64,000 nucleotides of DNA from Acanthopleura granulata (taxonomy: Eukaryota > Mollusca > Polyplacophora > Chitonida > Chitonidae), in assembly GCA_016165875.1 (NCBI GenBank), contig JABBOT010000010.1:14657357-14721356 (forward strand). The letters run 5' to 3'. Within the stretch, counting starts at the first letter, position 1; the number at the start of each line of letters is the position of its first letter. The translations under genes and the position numbers were made by a program. Shown in pieces: positions 13,582 to 26,523 of this stretch. The notes under the pieces are model-generated. The model searched no databases, was not told where the DNA came from, and saw only the letters and a list, made by a program, of their open reading frames with translations.

Positions 13582-14997
13582 CTGTAACCACAAGAGGAGA
13601 AAATCGAAACACGTGAATAATAGATGAACATCTTTAGTATATTGGAGGAACCAGTCTGGCAATTGGGGCTCCCTGGATAGCTGTATATCCAAGTATCATA
13701 TTCTATCAACGTCTCTCTTGGGCTGACTAGTCAAGAGAGTGGATGTACAAATACCACTGTTACCCCTTGTACATACATGATGTAATAAACACTGAACTAT
13801 AAAGAACAGGGTATCCCACACTGCCAAGATTGCGCACAGTTAGTACCAGGTAATGGCTTTCCTGTTAATGCTGCCAGTATATACGCATGGACTTTCTCTG
13901 CTCTGATTCTTTCACATCTTAAAACAAGCCAAGTACAAGGATACTACATTTTCTTGACCTTTTTTCACCTTGCATTTTTTTTCGATTTTCTCCTGTTAAC
14001 TGATAAAAATCAACAAAGGATAAAATAGGAAACCACTGTTCTGGTATACCAAGGTTGCAAAAGGTCAGAATGAAAAGCTGTATAGGAATTATTGATTTTT
14101 TCAACTGTAATTTAACCCCATACTCAAGAACTTTTTCACTTATATGATGGCAGTCAGTCTCGTGGATAGAGGAAAGCAGAGCCCTACATAAACTATCAGC
14201 CTCAGGCAAGTTACTAACAAGCTTTTTCACACTTAAAGTACAGAAAATTTCAATAATATTGCAACAAAATTGAATACATGTCCAACAATTCAAATGCTAA
14301 TCAAATAATCTGTGAGTGTTTGTGGACAAAATTACTAAAATAATTGGGTGAAAACAACATTATGGCAGTACACATTTCCTCACAATGGACAGGGGCAAAT
14401 AAGGATGAGCTTGCTGCAACTGCAAGAGCAGCACATAAGCAACTGGCTACACTGCAAAAACAGCAGATTTTAAGGCAGTGCGAGTATGAATTTCCTCTAT
14501 CCAATGTTTTAGAGAGCACTGCCTTGTGGCTGAAGTCGCAAATTACTGTATATGCAGACCTGTATTATACATGAGATTTCCTTACGCTTGTAGAAAGCTT
14601 ATACGTAATTGTTCAGAAGGAGACTAATAAGAGTCTTCCTGGGGTAAATATTTAAAGGCCTTGGGCTTCAGAGGCAGAGCCATTCTTGCATATGTAACGG
14701 ACACAACTGCTGGCTCCATCCACCAGAGGTAATAATATCCAGTGGTGCAGGAAGGGAAAAAAAAACAAACACAGAAACAAGTGTGAGGAGGGGGTGACAT
14801 TTTTACAATATTAAACCTTCCTTGAAACATGGCAGCTATGTTTCCTCTTAAATTCATCAGATGACAACATTATTGGCTCACTGTCCATGGAGGTGAGGGC
14901 CAATCTTTCAATGAGTATCCGGTCCATTACTGCTGGGCCAGGGCTCACCCATGGCCCATTTGCCACACGTACACTCAGCCACTACCGCAGCAGTGCC

Positions 14998-15014
14998 AAA
15001 AAAAAAAAAAAAAT
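14998..15014. repeat. A17 homopolymer
   Basis: Seventeen consecutive A on the plus strand in intron 1. No retroelement body was recognised beside it. Confidence 0.9.
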
Positions 15015-18000
15015 GCACACAGGACTTCCGCAGGTGTCACAGATTTGAATGAAAATTTTAGATTCTTGTCAAGACACTTGCGTGAGATGGGCAAGACTGA
15101 AAAATTCATGGTGGAGCAGCTTATTCCTGGAAATTTTAAGTGACCTGCTGACAGGAAAAGCAACATGAAAAAAAGATTGGAAATGCTAGGCCTTTGTGGT
15201 AACACTTATCAAGTTTAGTGTCATTTGTCAACTGTTTTGTTTTTCAAATTTTACTAGCCCTTACATATTTCTTCTTGTGACATGAATTGTAACATTTTAT
15301 GTACAATAGGGCTTTGAGCATTTCAATGTTGTGCCGTTATATATCATGTTTTACAGCAAACTACAGTGTACCAACGTTTTACAGATAATAAACTTTTTAA
15401 ATTTAATGATTTAAAGAATGGACAGTATTTAACTTTCTGTCCATAATGTTGAATAGGTCACCTTGATGGTGCTCAGGAGGGAAGATGAACACTAGCAAGA
15501 GGGATGGCCAAATTTGCAACGCCTCCCCAAAGAACATGAAAACCTTTGCAACATAAAGCCAACCCAAAAGATGCAGGATCAAAGTTTATGTCCACAAGAT
15601 CATTGGTTGGGAAAGATGACAATATATGAAAAGTCTGTTCAAAGGCCACACAACTGTACAGATACTTGCAGATTTTTGTATCTTGTTTCAACTCCATGAG
15701 ATTTATGTTCACTATGTTTAGCATTATTGCTGTATTGCATGTCAGATAAAATTATTAAGCCAGAAACTTTTGTACTAACCAGTTAACCAGACAATTGATT
15801 ACTTTCAGCTCTAAAACATTGCCTGTCAATCTGACATATATGTCAATTTGGTCACAAAAAAGCAAAGAATCTGGCTGATGTTGTCACACCATGCAAATCT
15901 AGGTGGATATAATGAGCGTAAATAGCTGTCCATCAAAAACTTACGATGTCTTTGAATAATTTTCAAACTGGACAAGATCCAATTACCTGATAAAAACATT
16001 CACAGGTGTAACCAAATTGATTAACAATAGCTCAATCAGCCCAATGACAATGTAATATTAAAGATATGTAGTAATGAAAATATGATATCTTTAGACTGCT
16101 CAGCTTTTCTTACATCACAATGGACAGCATATGAATATTATCTTTAGGTAACCATAGCAACCTGTTTTCCCAGCAATGAACACAGGAAATGAGCCAGGTA
16201 AATGGCCGCGGGACACAGGTAAAGAAAGCTAGAGTTAACTAGCCGTGTGATTGGAGCATGAAACTCTCCACTGCTTACTTTAATGACAAGTCTTCTTAGC
16301 ACACACTTTTAAACTGTTAGGAAAGTGTTTAGATCTAAGTGGAGAAGTAGCTCCCCCCTTAGGTGAGAGCCAGGTATAGATATTCCTGACTCTATTTCAA
16401 GATGATTCAATTTTAACAAAGAACGATAAAATGGGTAAACACAAACATACATGTACACAAACTTTTCAGCGGTCAGAACATGCCACTGGGGCAGATCTAA
16501 GAACTGCACTTAACTTTTGACGACCATTCAGCCATGATTTAGCTTGTTAGGAAATCTTTGGCAATACTCAGATATATCCATTAACAGGTCATATTTTCAC
16601 ATTACTGCATGCTCGCTTTTTAACCTTTAGAAAAAATGAAAAAATGCAAATGAGTATTAATGTTATAATACATATTTTTTTTTACAAACATAACAGAAAA
16701 AATGTAATATTTTTGAGTTTAGACTTTTTCAATATTGTTCCTTATACAGGACAAAAAAATTCCAAACAGCAAGGCTTTACATACATACAGGAAGGTAAAA
16801 CATACTGTTCATAAATTTACAACAACGAAAAGCTAGCCTCTTTGAGCAATATGTTTCATGACAGTAGTCAATCATTTGAAATATCTCAGGACGCTGCAGA
16901 AAGAATATCCTAAATATTTACTGGGATCTGTCAAAGTTTACATTTGCACAAAAAACGCCTCACCTGAGTCTAGATACAAAAAGGCAGGTTGAACAGTTGA
17001 TCTGTGCTAATCCCATTTCAGTGTTTGATTGGGACTTCAAGTCTTCATGGAAAATGGCATATTTAAAGCAAACACAGCAGTTTTCCAGCCAACCTTTGAT
17101 GTACAAACTTACAAGTTTTCTTAAACTGCTTGTAAGAAAAAGGTTATAACCAAATCATTCGGTATCCGTTGAAGACAAGGCTTTGGCTTTCACTTAATCT
17201 CCTGTGTTTGCCCACATAAGACACAACAGAGGTGAGATACCTCTAGGACACAGAAATTTATCCAACCACGTAACCTCAGCCCACCAATACTCTTTTGCTA
17301 GGAATCCACACCTTCATGCCATAGACTGCTACTCATAATTATCTATGTGATCATCAATAGCCACTGTGTTGATATTTTTTTTCCAGACTTCCACAGAAAG
17401 AATACAAACATGAATTAAAGATATATTATTTTCTACATATATGTCAGAAGAAAAGTTCAGAATTCAATGGAACTTCGAAATGACTCAAAACTCCAGTGCT
17501 AGTTTTTCTTCCTCTAATGAAAACATTACTCGCACAAGTTACAGAAATCAACCTGTATTTGCACAGTTACAATATATAACAATGTAACCTTTACCATCAT
17601 GACACTTATCCAAACTGTAAAATTTAACAAAATTAAACATATATATAAGATCAGCATGTCAGCATAAACCTTTTCTGAGACTGTGTGGAAAACATTCCTT
17701 TCTTCCTTCCTTCACCATGTTAGCAACTAAATATTAAAAACTCTATCATAAATAGCAAATGACCATGGCTGTAACCTGCACATACTGACATGGGGTTAGC
17801 CTATGTCCCAGCTAATCATACCTTACTGGCTAGACCCACACACATGTATGGATATTCAAACATCTACTTGTACATGCATCAACAGGACATACATGTAGGT
17901 ACTGTTAATTGAAGAGGGAAACTGTTCAGAAAAACAGGCCATGTATAACACTCTGAGTTAGCTGGGGAATAAACAGAGCGGAAATGTGAATGCAACGATG

Positions 18001-21000
18001 AGTGACGTCACAACGACAACACCTCAAGATCTCCATTAAATCAGAGCACATCTTACCTGCGCGCAGTTGGTCCATCATGTCATCCGAGTCGACCCACCTG
18101 GGCATGACGTTTATTGCACAGGTACAAATAGTGTCAGTCAGAGAGCCACTCAGTGGTGGGTAGCACCTGGCAGACAGTTGAACATGTATTTCCTCCACAG
18201 CCAGGGAATTAAGAGCAGCATCTTACAGTGTAAAAAGGTGACCATTCTTGGGGTAGACAGGCCAACAGTCACACACAAATGTAATATCCAGAGCTGTTAG
18301 CAGTCAACAGTTAACCAATCCGCTTACCAGTAGCTATTGGCTCAAGTCAGGACAGGCTGTCAATGTCAGGAGGGAACACTGCACCAGTTTGTAGGATCTC
18401 AGACAAATACAACTATATTAGTATATAATTTATAGCTCTGCACAACATGTTTCAGTTACAGAGTATCGCTGGGAAACACTTTTGCTTATGGCTAGCAGAG
18501 GATTGCCAATGAGTAGAATCCAGACAGACTGATGGGTGGAGGGGGGGTAGCCTAGACCCTTATGGCCAGGGAGGTTCAGAGCTTAGTAGTTTGGGGAGGG
18601 GGGGGGGCTGTCGAGGGAACAGCCAGTCCTGTAGACACCCAGTAAGATCGTGCAGGGGTTAGACAACAGGTCAACACGGGTCAGAGGAACAGCCAGCGTA
18701 ACAGGGGGAAAATGGGCCGGCCTAACACAGCTCCCCGCCAGCTGCAGATGTGATAGGCCGGTGCCGCGGAGGGCAGGCTGTGGAGGACAATCGGCTTAAG
18801 TCCCGCCCCTTTCTGGTCAGGTCAGGACAACGCAATGCACACAGCTGTCCCTGACTGGCTGACCAATAGAACGCCAGCTCTGCGCTGCTTTAGGCCGAGC
18901 TGGTGACTTGACAAAAGGGCCATCTGCAGCCAAGTGCTTAGCCTGTAGACATCTGTCCGAGCTGGAATAGGGTCAGAGGCTGGTTCCCTGTTACTCAGCC
19001 TGGCTGTCTGGCCTGCGTCCCACATTCTCTCCTTAGGAGGCCCCTCTCTACATCCTAACACCCACATTAACTTTGTTTCATGCCCAAAAATAACCCACAA
19101 AATAACCAGACACATACATATAGGTTTCTCACAGGTTTAGTATACATATATGTTACCCTACCCCCAGAGAGTCACTCTTCCCAGGCCATGGGAGGGAGTG
19201 GGTGTACATGTGTTTGTATACATTAAACAGTGATTAGAGCTTGGCCTACTAATGAGATGAGCCCAGCCTAGCTGGACGTCTGGCCGGCCATATAAGCCTA
19301 GCTGGGCAGATAGCGGTTCCACTTGACTGACTCCGCAAACAGCCTTTAACACTGGCCAGCCCAGCCAGCAGCCCATGTTCAAACCCACCAATCACAGGCG
19401 TTTATTAATTGTTTATCAGTTGGTGGTGTTGTCAGGTAAACCGTTCAGGCGTCTTCTCGCTTGGGCCGGACACACTAACAATCAGTTCCTGAGCCCGACC
19501 AGACCATGTGATCAGAGGACAGGTAGAACCGAATAATCACCCAGCCTGTATATTTTCGTCTCTTAGCCTCTGTAGGTAGGCCTTAGCAAAAGTCAACACC
19601 TACCAGACATACGAGGCTCTGATGGGGACTTCAAGACTTAACACAGTGAATATACTAACAGTACAAGTTCTCACCATCCATATTCATGATGTATTAAACA
19701 GAACATCAGTCATTCAGGCAGAAACCTACTCTTTACCAGAATACACCCGCATATAAGTTTGTGTTCATACACTCCACAAGCCACCAACAAAGAACCAGCT
19801 TTTCTGTTTTACATCATTTGACAGTTAAATTGCAACTGAATCTGTCTGCTACACTCTACACTGAATGTAATGTCTCAACAAGGTGTCAAAGTCATCTGCT
19901 TCAGGAGCCTAGTATGTCCATGCTATGTATATCTGGTATCTCTAAAATTCATTAATTAATTAAACAGGTAGCTTGCAGGTAGAATGTAAAATACAATGGT
20001 ATCTGTTCAGATAAAAATTACCTTTTCGTTACCTGGAATAAAAAATTTGAAAAAACAAATTAAAATTTTGGACCTTCAATTTGTCTAGACCTTCAAAAAC
20101 TGCAGTATTTTCCATCCAACAGGTCATTTGGCCATAATTAAAATTCTTTCCACTTGCTGCCTCTGAAGTTGTGGAGGCTGAACCTTGATGAACGTCTATG
20201 TGCTGTTAACATGGTCTGTAAGACGCTGTGCAGTGCTGTGTGCAGTATCAATCAACAACCTTTTCCGCTCGAGTTCTTATCCAAGCATCAATATCAGTAA
20301 TCCATACAATAACCAAGGCTTAAAAAAAAGAGAGAAAAAAAACCCAAGCTAGTATGACAAATCCACATATGTATTTTATTTCCCCCAAAGGTCAGGCTTA
20401 ATAAAAATTCAAAAGGAAACCAACCAACTTCAAGATTGACATGTGGAATAAAGCCATAACGATTTCACACTAGCTTGAACCATGGACTTGGTCTCTGAAG
20501 AAAAGGAGTACAGGCCTGCATGCCGACTGACGCTCTTTACCTGGGATGAAGTAATCAACGGTTAAAGGTGTTAAGAACCGTATTTTATCAGAATTCTCGA
20601 TTTAATCAATTTCTAATTGATTTCAACTTTTCACCTAGCCGCACCACTCACCAGCACTTTTTTTGTTGCCCGGCTAACGACCCCCACTCACAGTCTGGTT
20701 GTTAGGTAAACATAACGAATAAAACCCATTATGTAACATTTCAAACAATATGGTTAGATGCAGGACCCTAATCAGTGCATATTAATGAGCTGTGGGGACA
20801 CAATGAGCTTGTAAATGTCTCATGAATTATACATGACAGACTAACATCTAGATTACTGGTTTCCTACGAAGTGTGGGGGGAGCAAGAGGACCGATTGGCT
20901 CGCCTCATTTACCACGTAGACTTCAAACTTAACACCCAAAATACATGCAACGACTCTTAGCAGGATGTAACAAGGTCAATGTTTACATTCAAATGGACTT

Positions 21001-22789
21001 TCAGGACTACATGTAACTGACAAGTGGAGTAGTGGAACTCACTTCATAATCACATTCACTTATCCTTTTATTACATTTACAAGCTCTGGTGCTGTAAAGT
21101 CCACAGGTTGTATAAATACTAGTTGGGATAGAACTTTCATTTAAATGGAGGTCACAAACAATACAAATGAATCGTACCACGGTTTATATCCAACACAATA
21201 CAGTAGTTGTGGTGTCTAATAATACATGTAAACCCTGTTTGTCAAAATGTGGAATCCTCGTGTGAGAAACGAGAACATTTTATGTGCTACATTTACATAG
21301 GAAAGCACATCAGTCATTTTCGCAGTTTACAAAAACTCAATTTTGAATACTGTTAAAACCCTTTTCCACCAATTGCCTGTAAAAGATATTCTAGACCATA
21401 CCCAGAGACACTGAAAGCTAGATTTGACCATTCTTTGTGAATGCATTGCAAATGTACATTACATTCTCTTTCTATGGTAACACTTGATTCATTATAACTT
21501 ATCTGAAATGAATTAGGTCAGTGATGTTACATAAGGTCCAATAAAACCAATCAGGTGATCAAGAGATGCAAATACAAACACGATTAACACATTCAACGAC
21601 AGATTGTACACTGTGCCACACATAAACTGTTCATAAGGTAACAAATATCATCCTGTGTTAGTGAAAACACGTGCGGTGCACTAAATGTCCGCCAGTTCAA
21701 GGCTATGCCATAATATTCATCAATATGCACACATACATGTATTTGTACTCGGTACAAAAATACACTCAAGCTCATGAAGCTGATTTACAAACAAGGAATG
21801 CGCGGTTTCAAATTTTAATGTCATGAATTTGGGGCTGTAGAAAAATGATACATGAGGTCAAGAGAAATTGCGAAAGAAAAAAAAAACAAAACAAAAAGAA
21901 TTTTTTTCGGCGGTGTGTGAGGCTATTGGTAAATATTATCTGAACATTTTTTCATTTTTAAAATGTAAACGCAAGGTGTTGTATATGCATGTTGTTTTAT
22001 ATTATATTATATTCGGCATCCTAAAGCTAAAATCATCTATATTACACATGACAAGCAGACCATGTGAAATCTTGATCAGGTCCTCATTCCTAACTCTTCT
22101 TTTCAGAATGCAAATTTAGTACGTTTTTTCTCAGTTGGAAGTTGTTAGCAAGACAGCAGAGGATGACCATGAGAACAACATCGCCAGAGTTCTGGAACCC
22201 CTGAGAACACATCTTATAAGACATGGAGATTGATAATTTACAAGTGTACAGCACTGATTATGTTCACTTGTCCAAGCAATCATTAATAACAATTTTCCAA
22301 GGAAGACAAGACAAGAAATGCTCGTGTACCAGCACAGAAATCATCTCAACAGAAAAGGTAAAAAAAAAAAACAGTAGTTCTGTGACAAAGTAGGAATAAA
22401 ACACTTCATAAAACAATTCTTGTCTGAAGACTGTAGTTCATGAGGTGAAAAAATTAAGAAAAGAACATCTAAATTCCCATCATCATATAAGTCTAATTCT
22501 GCAGAAAAAAAGTTTTGGACTGTGAAGTTGCACTGTAGCAGAACTAATTACTTTTTCATTTTACAAAACTTTGCAATTCTAGGTGTTTATAAAAAAGGTA
22601 AAGTCAAAAAAAAAAACAGCCAGGGTTCCCAACACCCAGCATGTGTTACTACCTTTTAAGTGTTCCTGTGGGTGTAGGTGATGCCTTCTAATTTTGAATA
22701 CAAAACAGCCTGCCGTGCGCAACCTTTCCAATGTTTAAGTCTCGCCATTTCCATAAAAGGCAATTTAAAAAAGCGGGCAGCTCATGCCG

Positions 22790-22808
22790 CCCCCCCCCCC
22801 CCCCCCCC
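22790..22808. repeat. C19 homopolymer
   Basis: Nineteen consecutive C on the plus strand, so G19 in the BCL11 pre-mRNA sense. It adjoins a CpG-richer islet (22810-23030). Length in an assembly is uncertain for such runs. Confidence 0.9.
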
Positions 22809-25800
22809 ACTGGACCCTCCCGAGGGATAGCTCTTCCTGGAAAGTCTACGCCAGTCCGTGCAAGCATTATGTAATATACATGGCCGTATTGATTTTCTCA
22901 TCTCTGCACTGTGGCAGCGAGCCAGTGATGAAGGACAGTACTGGCCTTGCATCTGGGTTACGTTTATTGATAAATGCCCACGAGCTGGACTCGGCCGTAC
23001 AATTCTACGGCCGCTCAGGATACCTCAACCACTCAAACCCATCATCTCTCCACTTTCTCCATGTTCTACAGCCATTGTTATCCCGCAAGTAGCAATGAGG
23101 GCTTCTACTCTGTTACATAAGTTCCATCAGTGGAATCCAATAGCACAGGTCAATACAAGTACTTCTGAGAAAGAAACCTTTATGTGAAAACAGACATGAC
23201 CTAAAATTCAGCGTGTTTTTTTTCTATGTACATCTTCTACAGAAATTTACACGTGCTTAACTACTGTCAAAATTATTGTCATAAAAACTTCAACAAACAA
23301 GCAAAGCTGAATGACCCCCATTGCGCAACGAGATCTCGATGTCACCAGACTCTAAGAATCCAATGCTTTGCTTAAGGAAAAAAACACAAGCTTTTGACCG
23401 CACTATATTTCATTGTTTATTGACAGCAACTCTAATGGGCTCCTTGCTGCATTCATGGTCTTCCATAAGTGGTGTGCATTATGGAAGCACCGTCATCACA
23501 CTCACTAGAAGAAGGCCTTAAGTTATCTGACGTTTTCCTTTGCAGCAGTTATACCGTTTTAGGACCCTGGCAAGAAATACGCAACAATAGTGAGTATTGA
23601 TGCTTCGCCAGTGTTTTCAACTGACTTCAACATTCAACACAATTACTTTCTTATGGCTATGTTTACTTAATGAGGACAGAAATGTGTCACCAGCCACAGA
23701 GTTCAGCAGATAACTGTTCATCGTTACCACCTACAAGATCATTTATTTTCTAACCAAGTTGGAGTTATTGATTTCCGTGGCTTCAAGTTAAAAGATGACA
23801 AAAGTTACATCAAAGTAGTTTAGTTTCGTCTTTTTGCCAAAAATTATTTAAAAAAAGCTAGAAGCACTACAAATTTACAGAGTACAGTAAGACCAAAAGT
23901 ACTACATTCATCATTGCTTACCTTTGGTAACTGTTCTGCGTAAAATCAACGTCTACATGAACACAAGGAACAAAATGAACAGTTAATGACTGCGTAATTA
24001 GCATTTATAAAAACAAAAAGAAATAAACAAGGCATCGGTAGATAGTACGAATCTCCTCACTATAAATTTTGGTGCAGGCATGGTGTAACGTTTTACATTC
24101 TAGTAGGCCTTAAAATTTATGGAAAGTGATAAATCTCGCTTCATACGACTCACTTTGAGGTAGCCTAATGAATCAGACACTAACATGCATAGTCTGACAA
24201 ATTACTCGCAAAGGTAATTAATATGCATATATATCTATTATGTGTTGACTTCATGAAAACCCCTCTTTGGGCACTGGGAGATCTGTGGGACAACTCTGAG
24301 AATAACTGGTCCAGGAGGATGAAGTAAAATTGATTAGAATGGGTTAATTCCTCCAGAAGATCTGCACAAAATGTTCTCAATATGAATTTGATTAAATTCC
24401 CTGTTAAATAAATTGAAAATCTGTCCAAGTTTTCGAATTTAAAACTTTCTCCTCCAAAAATGTTATGTGTTGTAGTCAGCGTACACAAAGTCTGATAATA
24501 ACTGGGTGAGGATACTGGAGAAACAGTCAGGGCGATAAAAAGTAAAGGTGATCTGGACCCATTCAAAAATTATTTGATACTTTATGTACATATAAGTAAA
24601 ATCTGCTGAATTTGCAATATTATCCAATTCATGACTGTGCCAGTAGATTAAAACTTAAAAAGAAGGTTAACTAGAAAGGTGTATATTGAATCCACAATGC
24701 AGTCTAAAAAAAGGTAAATCTGCATTGTCACGACATTAGAAACCTTAAAGTCTAAGATGGTGTGTGATTGTGCAAAAGAAACTATTTTCTATGATTCTTT
24801 GGGAGGTCTTATTTCCAAGGTCTTTTTCACAGAAACACTAAAACTGTAGGATATCTAACAAAGCAAAAAGGATTTTTCAAACCTTCTCCACAGAAATAAG
24901 TGAAATCCTTTTGAAAATGTTATGCCACACCACAGATCTTTTCCATTTCAGAAGACTTCATTGTCCTGGAAAATTCTTTATGAAATAAACTGCTAGTTTG
25001 ATAAGGTGTCTTTGTCCATCCAGCTGTGTGAATAAGGCCAGGACTGAGAGCTAAGTCAACCGTGTTTATTACTGTGATGTAACATGTTTATAGCTCTTGT
25101 AAAGCAGAATGCACTGTCACTGTAAACCACAGGCAACAACAATGGCACGACCGAAGACTCTTCTTACATGTTAACCACATGTAGGTGCATCTATATCATG
25201 CATTTACAGAAGGCTTCAATGATAAATCTTTTTGTTTTTCTTAAAGACAGATCTATCCTCTAAACCAAATTTTAGTACATCCCTGTTATGTTATCCCTGA
25301 TGATCCATTTACATCACCAAGCCTGACCTATCCCAAGATGTCCACCCAGGGTTTTTACTGTCCCTAATGGCAACAGTTATCAATTTGTTTTACATGAGAA
25401 GTTAAATGTCATTAAATGATTCGGAAAAGGAAATCCAGTCAGGTCTATATATTAGTAAATGACCAGTAACCTGACCAAGATGAGTGTAGGAAATGGGAAG
25501 GAGGTGGACTAGCAGGCCATTGTCCCAGCCCCTGTGGCGTCCAACACTCATCCCTATCTGATAAGGCCAACTTGACCACAGTGAGAGTCATAAAACGAAG
25601 CCATTGATCATCCATTATTCCCATGGTAACAATGCAGGAACAACTGTATCGCTCGCAAGAGATCAGAATTTAATGTGGCTTGTGGCTAAAGAATGTAATG
25701 GTCTTTTGAACAGAGGGTTATCAAATTTCATGTCACTGTCTTTAATGTTATTTATCTCTACTGAATACAGTCTTAACTTATGATGACCTGACTGCAATAG

Positions 25801-26211
25801 TATGCATACAGGACACGCACACACAAAAAAAAAAACACTGGCATTTAGCCTATTTTTAAAGGCTCATTTTACTCTTATCTTCCACCATGTCTCCAGATCT
25901 TGCTATGTCTTTTTTATCTTGATAACACGTTAATCTCTGACCAAGCGACCATGATCTGCACTTAATTACTGCTGCTTCCTATTGACTCCAATTATCCCAG
26001 GATATGTGACTGACATTGCTGTTTAATGCCACCGAAGAATTTTTCACTTACATGATGCCAGCCAACATATAAATCAAGGAAGAAAATGGAATGTTCGGAG
26101 TAAATTACCGACCACTGACAAGTTCCATAGGCAACTTTTCCACGTGTGGCACCTGTCAAACAGGAGGAAGTGGTCTCCACTGGACTTCATATATAGATAA
26201 GACTACACTGA

Positions 26212-26523
26212 GTACAGTTGGTCGTACACTGTAATTATAGTCCACACAGAGTACAGTTGGTCGTACAATGTAATTATAGTCCACACAGAGTACAGTTGGT
26301 CGTACACTGTAATTATAGTCCACACAGAGTACAGTTGGTCGTACAATGTAATTATAGTCCACACAGAGTACAGTTGGTCGTACAATGTAATTATAGTCCA
26401 CACAGAGTACAGTTGGTCGTACAATGTAATTATAGTCCACACAGAGTACAGTTGGTCATGCAATGTAATTATAGTCCACACAGAGTACAGTTGGACTTAC
26501 AATGTAATTATAGTCCACAAAGC
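26212..26523. repeat. 39-nt minisatellite, 8 copies
   Basis: Eight head-to-tail units of exactly 39 nt start at 26212, 26251, 26290, 26329, 26368, 26407, 26446 and 26485, each beginning gtacagttgg and ending tagtccacacaga. Copies 1 and 3 carry gtacact where the others carry an a in place of that c; copies 7 and 8 are more diverged, as expected for an array edge. Because 39 is divisible by three and the unit lacks stops in several frames, overlapping ORFs of 92-124 codons appear on both strands; these are repeat artefacts. In intron 1. Confidence 0.97.

Noticed and set aside
13161..13627. Plus-strand ORFs of 113 and 148 codons
   Set aside because: They lie antisense to BCL11 exon 2, whose splice sites and zinc finger explain the open frame.
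24180..24566. 128-codon minus-strand ORF
   Set aside because: No recognisable domain, no matched splice sites and AT-rich composition; an unknown transposon remnant is possible but unsupported.
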